Source: Amorphophallus konjac (lineage: Eukaryota; Streptophyta; Magnoliopsida; Alismatales; Araceae). From it: DNA of 64,000 nt. This document shows, piece by piece, positions 21,711 through 32,845 of the stretch (the stretch's first letter is position 1; every line of letters begins with the position of its first letter). The DNA lies in the NCBI GenBank assembly GCA_022559845.1, contig CM040118.1, positions 446,894,053-446,958,052 on the forward strand, written 5' to 3'. The notes below the pieces were generated by a model. It searched no databases. It was not told the DNA's origin and saw nothing but the letters and a program-made list of their open reading frames with translations. The translations under genes and the position numbers were made by a program.

Positions 21711-23373
21711 AAGTCTATACATTGTCTAGCACACACACACATCAAATCTGTACAGCCAGATCGGTCAAGTCTGTACAGCCATCCACTTGCAGCATTTCTT
21801 CAAGTCTGTACAGCCTGTGTGCAGCCCGTCTTCAAAGCATATGCAAAGTCTATACATCGCATGCATGTTCAAGGGTTAAAGTCTGTACATTCTTCAGGTG
21901 CATCATCTCAGCAAGTCTATACATTGGACTCGAGCATATAGGAAGTCTGTACATCATCCAGTTGCTACATGCGTCTGTTAAGAAGTCTGTACATTACCTT
22001 GCTTCAGGCTGAGCAAGTCTATACATTGCATGCACCTTCACTCTAAGTCTATACATCCCTTGGCTAGAACTGTGCAAGTCTATACATCACCAAGTCTGCA
22101 CATGCAAGTAAAGTCTGTACAGCATCTAGCGTCTTACCTCAAAGTCTATGCATCGGCCAGGCAAGTCTGTACATCGCATCATCTAATGCATCGTCTCAAT
22201 CAAAGTCTATACATTGTAGCCTGTTCGTGTTCAAGCTTTCAAAGTCTAGACATTGTTCTGGAGCACACACACGAAGTCTATACAGCGCTGCATAGACTAA
22301 GTCCATACATCAGTGTCTTGTGCATGCATCATTCAAAGTCTGTACAGCCTGTGTTCACAACACAAGTCTGTACATCGTTCTGCTTGCACAAACGCCAAGT
22401 CTATACATTGGCTTTGCTTGCACGAGCTGAAGTCTATACATTGTCCACTTGCAGCACTAGCAAGTCTGTACAGCGGTTGCCTTCATGCCCATTAAGTCTG
22501 TACATCGTCTTGGTGTAGGCATGGCAAAGTCTGTACATTGCATCGCATGCCCTGCACGCATTGCAAGTATATACATTCGTTGTGCATAGTCCATGAGCAA
22601 GTCTATACACTCTTCAAGGGCATAGTCCATGCATTCAGATCAAGTCTACACATTGCAGCCTGTGGTTCATTCGTCTAAGTCTGTACAGCCTGTTCCTCAT
22701 ACAAGTCTGTACATGCATTAACTGTGAGCATGGCATAGTCTGTACATAGTCTTTGCTGCACGCATGACTAAGTCTATACATTGTGCATTGCTCAAAGCAG
22801 AGTCTGCACACTCATTCTCAGCAAGTCTGTACATTGCTTCATGCATTGCACGAAGTCTGCACATCGCACGCAGAGTCTACACACAATGCATTAGAAAGTC
22901 TATACAACATCTGCATAGTGAACATGAGGTCTGTACAATGGTCGACGGCATGTTAGTGCATTCAGTTCTGTTGTGCATACTTCACCTTGTGCACACCTCA
23001 GCAAGTCTATACAACGTCTACACTTCATGCATTCAGGCTTAAGTGTTAAGCACAGAATGTCTGTACAGCCTGTGCATCCTTTTGATTCAATGTCTACACA
23101 TTGCATGTTAGCATGCTCGCACACACTAAGTTCATACATTACACAAAGTCTGTACAGCCATGCACTGCTTCGCTTGCATAAGTAAAGTCTGTACATGCCT
23201 CAGTGTTGCATTCACTAAGTCTGTACACACCTTAGCTTTGCATCCACGAAGTCTGCACATGCCATAGCACTGCATATATGAAGTCTATACAATGCTGAGT
23301 CTATACATTGATGTCGCATTGCAAAGTCTTTACATTGCAAAGTCTACACATTACATACTATAAAGTCTGTACA
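21711..23373 (+). repeat. AAGTCTRTACA motif array, SIR-2 5' LTR
   Basis: I count about 54 copies of AAGTCTRTACAKYG or close variants (CACA, TCCATACA, TCTTTACA) over about 1.66 kb, one per roughly 31 bp, all on the same strand, with spacers that are mostly unrelated. The array occupies most of U3 and stops about 175 bp before the TATA box. Reading frames in it repeat the peptide MYRL and are artefacts of the motif. Confidence 0.9.
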
Positions 23374-23548
23374 AGGTGTCGACATTAAACTGATAAGGTT
23401 CTCTCTGTCTGATAGGTACTGTTCATGAAGCTTATGAAGGGCACGTGATCCGAGGCTGGAAGGGCTGACAGGAAGATGACACTTGACCAAAACAATTGGG
23501 CGGGAACTGTGGAAGACATGTGCCCAGTGATGCTCCTGCTGGAACTGC

Positions 23549-23555
23549 TATATAA
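23549..23555 (+). promoter_or_regulatory. TATA box, SIR-2 5' LTR
   Basis: TATATAAGG, conserved in the 3' LTR at 31359-31365. It lies between the motif array and the purine-rich leader. Confidence 0.75.
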
Positions 23556-23845
23556 GGAAGACTCCTTTGTCTGAAGAAGGCTGATCGAAATAGATGGGGC
23601 AGAGACTGAAGCAGAGGAGCAGGGAAGAAGAAGAAAAAGAAAGAGGGAGAGAGCGTGAGTTAAGAATAAGAAAGAGAAAGATAGATAAAGAGAGGAAGAG
23701 AAGCGTACCTGAAGATCGCTCCTACTGGAAGTTGGATCAGATCCACTCCAGTCAGCTCTTTTGAGAGGCACATTGTGCTTTATCTTTTCAAGCTTTCAGT
23801 CGCTGTTGTTCTTGCTTTTGTTTTCCTTTTCGAACCTTTTATCAA

Positions 23846-24047
23846 GCTGTTAGTCAGCGGTTTTGCAGAGGAGGATTCCTCTGGACAGCAAGCTGTGTTG
23901 CTCTGCGGGGCGAGGTGGATACCTCGGACAGTAAGCTGTGAGGCTCAGCGGTTTGTAGGCAAGCTGTGATGCCCAGCGGTTCAAGCTGTGAGTCAGCAGT
24001 AAGCCACACTCGGGTTGAGTGTGGGGTGGACGTAGGTCTGGAGGACC
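23846..24047 (+). other. Tandem hairpin leader in SIR-2 R/U5
   Basis: GCTG/CAGC units at 23846-23858, 23935-23949, 23963-23977 and 23985-23997; AGAGG/CCTCT at 23867-23882; CGAGG/CCTCG at 23911-23926; CCACACTC/GAGTGTGG at 24004-24011 with 24017-24024 (loop GGGTT). It is followed by GGACGTAGGTCTGGAGGACC. Same order and spacing style as SIR-1, with paired substitutions that keep the stems. Confidence 0.65.
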
Positions 24048-24306
24048 GAACCACCTAAAAACCCCTCTTGCATTGTGGTTTGATTTCTCTATCTGATTGG
24101 CGCTAGATGAATGCATAGGGGCGATTTGGCTTGATTGCACACCGGGTGTTTGACTGTGGTAGTGAGTGTCCCTTGACATTGTTATTCCGCAATTGCTCAT
24201 TAGTCTTCTGTTTGTATTAGAAAGAATTTTTAATTGAGCGAAATTAATTTTTAAAGGGCTGATTCATTCACCCCCCCTCTGAATCGAACACACCGAGCCC
24301 AACACT

Positions 24307-24318
24307 TGGTATCAGAGC
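24307..24318 (+). other. SIR-2 primer-binding site (tRNA-iMet)
   Basis: TGGTATCAGAGC, two bases after the 5' LTR, complementary to the 3' end of plant initiator tRNA-Met. Confidence 0.95.
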
Positions 24319-24460
24319 GGGTCTCTGACTCAACAGATCTAACAATCTGCAGAGGATCCTGCTAGTTTTTTCAGAGTGGGCTTCTTGTGTTCTGTGTTTT
24401 GTTTCACCGGTTTAGTGTCTTGATTTGCTCATCTGATTTCGGTGCATTCATCATATCTCA

Positions 24461-26965
24461 ATGGCTAATCCTCCGATATTCAGAGGTAATGATTTTGATT
24501 CTTGGTTAGAAAATTTTCATCAGTATGTAAAATCAACTGATCCTAATCTCTGGAAGGTAATAACTCATGGTCCACACAATTTATCAAAAGATAAATCCAA
24601 ATGGACCGAGAAAGATATAATGAAAGACTCCATCAACTCTAGAGCATTGAATATGGTAAAAGTATCAGTTGACAGAGCACTAATATCATGTGTCTCATCC
24701 TACAGGTCTGCCAAGGAAATCCTGGATAAATTGAAGACTACTTGCGATAGAGATAATGGTCAATGCATGATGGCTCAAGGGAGTGAACAAAGCAGTAATC
24801 AAGATGAAGAACATGATGATGGTCAAGTAAAAAGATTTGAAAGTTATTCTTCGGATGATTGGATTAATGCATACAATGAATTGCTGGAGTCTTATGATTG
24901 TTTAAGAAAACAATATAAGAAGATGAAGAAGAAAACTTGTCAAAGTAATTCAAATTCATCATGTGAAAATTGTTCGAAGATAAATGAATTATATGATAAA
25001 TGTCTCTCTGAGAATCACTTGAATATGAAACAAATGTGCCTATTGAAAAAGGAAAATCAAGAAGGTATCAATAAAATCTCTGAATTAGAAAGTCAGCTGA
25101 AACTGAAAACTAATGAACATTTGATGAATCTGGAAGAGTTGGAAAGGATTAAGGTTGATCTGAAGAAATTGAAAGCTGAGAATGTAGAAATTCAGAAGAA
25201 AAATGAAAATTTTGAACCTGAAATAGAGAAAGTTAACAAGGAAGGTGTGCATATTTCATCTCTAAAATCAAACTGCAATATATGCTCGGCTCTAAGAGAA
25301 CGTAATGAAGATCTCTATAATGAAAATGAATGGATGAAGAAACAAATTGTCATGTTTAAAGAAGATCACAAAAACCTGCTTGCTGAGAAAATTCAAGTGG
25401 AAGAAAGAGAAGATGAACTAATTGAAAAATTGGAGCTGATGTCTGGAAGAGAAAAATGTGCTGGTAATGAAATTCAGGCTAAAAATTTTGAGGAAGAAAA
25501 CACTGAACTGAAAGCTGAAGTTGAAAAATTGAAATGGTTAAATACTGGTATGTCCGAGCAACTTCTCATGTTAAAAAAAGGAAAAATTGTTTGTGATGAA
25601 GAATCAAAAATCTTGAGCAACTTAGAGCAAGAAATTGAGAAGTATAAAACTGCAAACAAAGTTCTAAGTGAGTGTATCAATTGCAGTGAACAGGAGATAG
25701 CCAGTTATGAGCTTCATATAGCACATTTAGAGAATAAGATTCAGGATCTAGAAAAATTAACATTCAAGTCTGCTAAAAATGAAGGAAAAATGAAAGCTGT
25801 CATGAAAGATAAAAATGACAATTCAAGAGAGAGGATAAGTTGCACTTCTGATGTTAAGGAAATCACTAAAAACCAGCTATATGCCACTTTTGTGCAAAGC
25901 TCTGATGTAGCTGGTACCTCAAATCAATCCCCAAAATAAAATGAAAATCAGAAATCACCTTCAACATCTATTTTTCAGTTCAAAGCACAGAAAAATGAAA
26001 AGCAAACGAAAATTGTTAAAGGGGGTAAAAAATTGAAAAAGAATGGTCAGATGAACGAAGTCAAAATTGTCCCTGCATGTACTGTGAATTCTGCTAGCTG
26101 TGTGGAGTCTGATAGATTAACACATGCCACTCACAAATCATCCACTCACTCGCATGCATCTGAGAAAGAATTCCCATGTTATTACTGTGGCAAAGCAGGG
26201 CATATCATGGATGACTGTAGATTATTAAAAGAAGATGAGCATGTAAATAAAACACTGCATTCTAGGAATTCATCTGATAGAAACCACACCACTAAGAAAT
26301 CTGATGCATCATGTTATTACTGTGGTAGGCGTGGTCACCTAATGAATGCATGTTTTATCTTGAAAGAAGACAATGAACTACATGCTAAAATTCTCTCACA
26401 TGCTCATGGCCCATATAGATACAAATCTACTTCAGGCCAGCATATTATTTGTTTCACTTGCAACAAGCCTGGGCATAAGGCAGATGAGTGTTGGTCAGGA
26501 AATCATTGGGGTAACAATGAATCAAGAAGCAAGCATCTTAGTTGCTTTGAATGTGGGAAATATGGTCATGCAGTCAAGGACTGCTGGCATGTTCAGAGAA
26601 ATCATATTAACTTCAAATCTGTTGAATTCCCCAGAACAAGAAGTGCAAACATTTCATGTTTTAACTGTGGCAAGGTAGGTCACAAATTTACTGAATGTTG
26701 GTCATCAGGTAATAAGAAACAAACTGCTCATGCATTCAACAGAACAATTCATGCTCAGTTTCATAGGTCTCATGCTACTGTTGATATGCATCATAGGACC
26801 AGAAAATCTGCTGTTTCATGTAGATACTGTGAAAATTTTGGTCATTCCATGGATAGTTGTTACTTGATAGATCATGATGATAATATTGCTAAAAGATTGT
26901 TCAGAACACCCATCAGGGCTAACGCAGGACCCAAGACTGCTTGGGTCCCTGCAGGATCAAATTGA
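24461..26965 (+). pseudogene. gag: SIR-2 Gag: UBN2-like capsid, coiled coil, six CCHC knuckles
   Basis: One phase of about 835 codons from ATG 24461 (MANPPIFRGNDFDSW) to TGA 26963-26965, with a single in-frame TAA at 25937-25939. The N-terminus (residues 4-95) matches copia Gag of the DUF4219/UBN2 type: W in DSWLENFHQYV, LWKVITHGP, YRSAKEILDKL. Residues about 130-460 are a charged heptad-rich coiled coil. After the stop, six intact C-X2-C-X4-H-X4-C zinc knuckles follow (first CYYCGKAGHIMDDC, last CRYCENFGHSMDSC; nt about 26177-26860). The C-terminal tail GPKTAWVP matches SIR-0 and SIR-3. Copia Gags usually have one or two knuckles. Knuckles bind element RNA for packaging. No protease follows. 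Confidence 0.88.
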
Positions 26966-29253
26966 TTAACATGTTACAGGTGTGCCTTGGAGTGAAAAAG
27001 AGGGGTAAATAAACCAAGGCACTCAACAGGAAGACCCCAGGGTTCTGCTTTTCAGGTTAGTTCTGAACACTTTGCTTAAATTCCATTATATGAAATTGTG
27101 AACTTGAAATGATTGCATATCATGTTGATTTGTTGATGTTAAACTGAAACTGTCTGAAATGTGAATTGCACAATCATGTTTATGATAATTCTCTTCTGTC
27201 TAATTTGCATGAATCATATCAGAATGCAAATTTTGATATCATGTGATGTGCTTTCAATACATTTCATGCATATAATCAGGGGGAGTCCAACTATTTTTGA
27301 TCAATGCATATCATAATAATCTGTCTGTGCTAAATTGATTTATCTTGAAAAGTTGATTGCTCTCGCATGATGCTCTCTGAATAAAGAATGCTCTGATGTT
27401 TGAATAATCATCTTGCATAAATTGCATAAATTCAGGGGGAGTTTGTTGAGTCTTAAGTGTGTCACTGCATATAGACAGGGGGAGCATTATAATATTTTTG
27501 ACACTGTTTGAAATTCTCACTGTCTACACTCTTTCAAATCATCAATTGACTATTTTGAATTCATACTTTCTTGAATATGAGAATTTGGCTGCTAATCCTC
27601 AATCTGTTAAAGGAGAGTTTCATTTTGTCTGACTGAAATTCAATCTCTGCTATTGGCTTTAAACTTTTATTCTCTCTTGCTGATTGACTCTTCCACCAGC
27701 TTATACTCATCCTTCATATATCTCTTAGCTGGTGTGACTGATTTGGTTCTACTATTGATTAGTTGATCAGCTAAATTTATTGATCTGATCTGAGGAACTT
27801 AATCTGCATGTCATGCAATCCAGTCTGAGAACTTTGTAGAAATTCCTATCATATAGGTTTAAGAATTGCCACTGAATCAGACTGATATAAGATTAATGTA
27901 TTCTCAGATTTGTAATTAAATGAATTAAAAATATCTGAATGATAAGGTTTAATAAACTTTAACCACATGTGTCATAAAAACCTTAGACTCACTCATCAGA
28001 TATCTGAAAATTTGAAATCAGGATTTCTTTGGTTAAGATGCATAGAGTGAGTATTGTTGTTAAACATTAACTTTGAAAATTTTGACAGGAAATAAAATCA
28101 GTGAGTAATGAAAAGACTTTGTTCACTGAGAAAATGGGTCCTCCATCAAAGAAATGAAGTGAACCCAAGTCATGAAGTGTCATAGTCACTTAAAATGAAA
28201 ATTCATTGAGAACCTGACAGAGCAATAGTATTTCTGTGTTGAGTAACTGGGGAGTCTGGCCTCTGATCAAGGTGTCTTCTTATGTAAAAAGACACTTATA
28301 TTGCTAACTATGTTCTCTAAGTTGAGAGGCAATGACAGTTATCACACTGAGTAACTGGGTCACTTCACCTGAGACGTGTTGTGCCTCATGTAAAAAGGTG
28401 TTGATCAACATAAATTGCTCAGAAAAAATATAATGTGCTTCATATGAAAAATATATTAAAATTTCTGTCAACTCATGTTCTTAGAAAAGTGGTTAACCTC
28501 AGTACTAATCTATGTTTCTTTCAAAGGAGCTATTGAGATCATGTGTGTAAGATAAAAGATGATTATTTTTTAGTGTTTTCTGACTAATTGGTTCACCATT
28601 TTTAAAACTTGGATTCAGATATGAGTATTGAGTTTAATTTGACAAATTTGATAAACATCATAATTAAATCAGATTGGTTAAGTTGTCACTTCATAACCCT
28701 TTATGATAGAAGAGTCTATACTTCTTAAGACTTATTGAAGTGGTGTAAGCATTAAAATCCCTCATGATCAGATTCTTTCCAGACAGCCTGATTAACATCT
28801 TGCTATTGTTTATTCATTGAGATGTCTTGTGATTATTGCTCTCTACTTTTACCTTCCTATCTTCAATCACTTTACTCTCCACACTGTTGGAATCTTCCAT
28901 CTTGTTTTGCAACCAGTTCTGGTTCTGTGGACTTTTCACCTATTTCATTCTGTTCATGCATATGTGAGGTGCCACAACCAGAATTCAGATTATTTGTAAT
29001 GGCAGATTTCAGATTGATTTATTGGATAACCAGAGTTCATTCTTGCGCTTCATGGGGACTTATGGGTCATCTGCTTTTAAGGGGAGAGTAGTCAATCATG
29101 CATGTTGATAGGGGGAACTCCATTTCAGTGAACCTTGTTTCTTTCTGTGTAGTTGTGTGCTAAATTTTATCTCTCAAACCATCTCCTTTTTGCTTATGTC
29201 AAAGGGGGAGAATTGTTTGACGAGTCAATGTGACTCATCATGTTGCCATCATC
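26966..29253 (+). other. SIR-2 3' region without genes
   Basis: No credible reading frame. It begins with a 9-bp inverted repeat just after the gag stop (26982-26990 with 27014-27022). Several GGGGGAG tracts follow (27279, 27434, 27478, 29204), and paired blocks at 28241-28300 and 28349-28410 resemble those in SIR-1. This occupies the place where pol would be expected. Confidence 0.7.
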
Positions 29254-29267
29254 AAAAAGGGGGAGAT
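29254..29267 (+). other. SIR-2 polypurine tract
   Basis: AAAAAGGGGGAGAT immediately before the 3' LTR; identical to that of SIR-1. Confidence 0.9.
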
Positions 29268-32191
29268 TGTTGTGCCCCTTGTGCTTTGATGATAATGTGG
29301 TGTTTTAATGATAGCAACATGAATGAGTCACCATATTATTTTGCTAAGAACATCACATTGAATGATAGCAACATGAATGCATATGACTGATCTATTCTGT
29401 GGAGAATGCATGAGTGTGCTAAGTCATGCAGTGTTCCATACTAAGTGCATAAATTGTTTTGTGCTTGATTTAAGGTCTATGCATTGCTTCTCTACTGATA
29501 TGTTCAGTCTGTAGTTCAGCAAGTCTATACATTGTCTAGCACACACACACATCAAGTCTGTACAGCCAGATCGGTCAAGTCTGTACAGCCATCCACTTGC
29601 AGCATTTCTTCAAGTCTGTACAGCCCGTGTGCAGCCCATCTTCAGAGCATATGCAAAGTCTATACATCGCATGCATGTTCAAGGGTTAAAGTCTGTACAT
29701 TCTTTAGGTGCATCATCTCAGCAAGTCTATACATTGGACTCGAGCATATAGGAAGTCTGTACATCATCCAGTTGCTGCATGCGTCTGTTAAGAAGTCTGT
29801 ACATTGCCTTGCTTCAGGCTGAGCAAGTCTATACATTGCATGCACCTTCACTCTAAGTCTATACATCCCTTACCTAGAACTGTGCAAGTCTATACATCAC
29901 CAAGTCTGCACATGCAAGTAAAGTATGTACAGCGTCTAGCGTCTTACCTCTAAGTCTATGCATCGGCCAGGCAAGTCTGTACATCGCATCATCTCATGCA
30001 TCGTCTCAATCAAAGTCTATACATTGCAGCCTGTTCGTGTTCAAGCTTTCAAAGTCTAGACATTGTTCTGGAGCACACACACGAAGTCTATACAGCGCTG
30101 CATAGACTAAGTCCATACATCAGTGTCTTGTGCATGCATCATTCAAAGTATGTACAGCCTGTGTTCACAACACAAGTCTGTACATCGTTCTACTTGCACA
30201 AACGCCAAGTCTATACATTGGCTTTGCTTGCACGAGCGAAAGTCTATACATTGTCCACTTGCAGCACTAGCAAGTCTGTACAGCGGTTGCCTTCATGCCC
30301 ATTAAGTCTGTACATCATCTTGGTGTAGGCATGGCAAAGTCTGTACATTGCATCGCATGCCCTGCACGCATTGCAAGTATATACATTCGTTGTGCATAGT
30401 CCATGAGCAAGTCTATACACTCTTCAAGGGCATAGTCCATGCATTCAGATCAAGTCTACACATTGCAGCTTGTGGTTCATTCGTCTAAGTCTGTACAGCC
30501 TGTTCCTCATACAAGTCTGTACATGCATTAACTGTGAGCATGGCATAGTCTGTACATAGTCTTTGCTGCACACATGACTAAGTCTATACATTGTGCATTG
30601 CTCAAAGCAAAGTCTGCACACTCATTGTCAGCAAGTCTGTACATTGCTTCATGCATTGCACGAAGTCTGCACATCGCACGCAGAGTCTGCACACAATGCA
30701 TTAGCAAGTCTATACAACGTCTGCATAGTGAACATGAGGTCTGTACAATGGTCGACGGCATGTTAGTGCACTCAGTTCTGTTGTGCATACTTCACCTTGT
30801 GCACGCCTCAGCAAGTCTATACAACGTCTACACATCATGCATTCAGGCTTAAGTGTTAAGCACAGAATGTCTGTACAGCCTGTGCATCCTTTTGATTCAA
30901 TGTCTACACATTGCATGTTAGCATGCTCGCACACACTAAGTCCATACATTACACAAAGTCTGTACAGCCATGCACTGCTTCGCTTGCAGAAGTAAAGTCT
31001 GTACATGCCTCAGTGTTGCATTCACTAAGTCTGTACACACCTTAGCTTTGCATCCACGAAGTCTGCACATGCCATAGCACTGCATATATGAAGTCTATAC
31101 AATGCAGAGTCTATACATTGCTGTCGCATTGCAAAGTCTTTACATTGCAAAGTCTACACATTACATACTATAAAGTCTGTACAAGGTGTCGACATTAAAC
31201 TGATAAGGTTCTCTCTGTCTGACAGGTACTGTTCGTGAAGCTTATGAAGGGCACGTGATCCGAGGCTGGAAGGGCTGACAGGAAGATGACACGTGGCCAA
31301 AAAAATTAGGCGGGAACTGTGGAAGACACGCGCCCAGTGATGCTCCTGCTGGAACTGCTATATAAGGAAGACTCCTTTGTCTGAAGAAGGCTGATCGAAA
31401 TAGAAGGGGCAGAAACTGAGAGAAGATAGCCTGAACGATCCAGAGAGTAGAGAAGAAGAAGAAGAAGTAGGGAAGAAGAAAGAAAAAGAGAGTGAGAGAT
31501 CGAGAGCAGGGAAGAAGAAGAAAAAGAAAGAGGCAGAGAGCGTGAGTTGAGACGAAGAAAGAGAAAGATAGATAAAGAGAGGAAGAGAAGCGTACCTGAA
31601 GATCGCTCCTACTGGAAGTTGGATCAGATCCACTCCAGTCAGCTCTTTTGAGAGCCACATTGTGCTTTATCTTTTCAAGCTTTCAGTCACTATTGTTCTT
31701 GCTTTTGTTTTCCTTTTTGAACCTTTTATCAAGCTATTAGTCAGTGATTTTATAGAGGAGGATTCCTCTGGACAGCAAGCTATGTTGCTCAGCGGGGCGA
31801 GGTGGATACCTCGGACAACAAGCTGTGAGGCTCAGCGATTTTTAGGCAAACTGTGATGCCCAGCGGTTCAAGAGGTGAGTCAGCAGTAAGCCACACTCGG
31901 GTTGAGTGTGGGGTGGACGTAGGTCTGGAGGACCGAACCACCTAAAAACCCCTCTTGCATTGTGGTTTGATTTCTCTATCTGATTGGCGCTAGATGAATG
32001 CATAGGGGTGATTTGGCTTGATTGCACACCGGGTGTTTGACTGTGGTATTGAGTGTCCCTTGACATTGTTATTCCGCAATTGCTCATTAGTCTTCTGTTT
32101 GTATTAGAAAGAATTTTTAATTGAGCGAAACTAATTTTTAAAGGGTTGATTCATTCACCCCCCCTCTGAATCGAACGCACCGAACCCAACA
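29268..32191 (+). repeat. SIR-2 3' LTR
   Basis: 2924 bp, highly similar to the 5' LTR throughout, including the motif array (29521-31185), TATA box (31359-31365) and hairpin series (about 31733-31935). It is 77 bp longer, mainly through an extra purine-rich stretch near 31415-31500. Confidence 0.95.
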
Positions 32192-32708
32192 GATCCCTCA
32201 ACTCATTAGTGCACTTGTGCACACCATTCATTCCATCAATAAGGAAAGACGCACAGATTACCTACATCGGCGCCGGCGTTGTCGCACGGTCACCGTCAAC
32301 ACAAATGAGGGAAGCAAGCATGGAAGAAATGCAGAGATGGTGAGAGGAGGGAGGTCAGGCTCATATCATCGCCCCTCCCCCCTTCTCGCTTACATTATAT
32401 CGGAGGAGAAACCTGAATAGAGGGGAATCGATGGGGAAGTTACAACGACCCACCTAAATAGACAAAGAAGCAGACGATCTTCTTCTACGGCACCGGGAGG
32501 CTCGCGCGGAGAGAGGTGGCGGCCGTCGAGATGCTCAGATGGGAGGTGTTTTCCTCGAGAAACCCTCCCCTTCAAAGCTCTGATTGGCCGTCTTAGAACT
32601 CCCTCTCTCCTCTATTTTCTTCTGGCTATATCCTTTTCTTTTTTGAATGCTCCATCTCCCTTTTTTCTTCTCTATCTCCTCTCTTTCCTCGGTCGAACGA
32701 GGGTTCCT

Positions 32709-32715
32709 TTTATAG
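32709..32715 (-). promoter_or_regulatory. TATA box of GYP-A LTR
   Basis: The minus strand reads CTATAAAAGG, a near-consensus plant TATA box about 0.9 kb from the LTR start. The 48-bp repeats lie directly upstream. Confidence 0.75.
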
Positions 32716-32729
32716 CAACCAGCTAAACC

Positions 32730-32845
32730 GGATTCGGTGGCGCCGGGGAGATGTCCCCCAATTGCTTCTGGTGCGCCGGATTTGGTGGCGCCGGAGAGAT
32801 GTCCCCCAATTGCTTCTGGCGCGCCGGATTTGGTGGCGCCAGATA
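32730..32845. repeat. 48-bp GC-rich repeats upstream of GYP-A TATA
   Basis: A unit containing GGATTTGGTGGCGCCGG and GATGTCCCCCAATTGCTTCT begins at about 32731, 32779 and 32827 (third copy partial). Each unit carries GGCGCC. Confidence 0.88.

Larger units (their letters stand above)
21458..24304 (+). repeat. SIR-2 5' LTR
   Basis: 2847 bp, TGTTGTGCC...CCCAACA. The order is start, AAGTCTRTACA array (21711-23373), TATA box (23549-23555), purine-rich leader, hairpin series (23846-24047), then PBS two bases after the end. Confidence 0.95.
21458..32191 (+). mobile_element. SIR-2, gag-only Sirevirus-like element
   Basis: Complete element inserted in the GYP-A LTR. LTRs are at 21458-24304 and 29268-32191, PBS at 24307, PPT at 29254-29267. 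Flanks are TATCC (21453-21457) and GATCC (32192-32196), a 5-bp duplication with one mismatch. The internal region (about 4.95 kb) codes for a long Gag with coiled coil and six zinc knuckles and then has 2.3 kb without a gene. Protease, integrase, RT and RNase H are absent, so it must depend on enzymes supplied in trans. Confidence 0.92.

Noticed and set aside
22900..23196. Reading frames rich in the peptide MYRL on the minus strand (also at 29660-29866 and 30528-31006)
   Set aside because: The peptide is the translation of the reverse complement of the AAGTCTRTACAT motif; no coding evidence beyond that.
21711..23373. CRISPR-like repeat-spacer array
   Set aside because: The repeat is short and imperfect, it sits inside plant LTRs in duplicate, and there are no cas genes. 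It is a U3 motif array.
24307..24318. tRNA gene fragments
   Set aside because: TGGTATCAGAGC sites here and elsewhere are primer-binding sites beside LTRs; no cloverleaf surrounds them.
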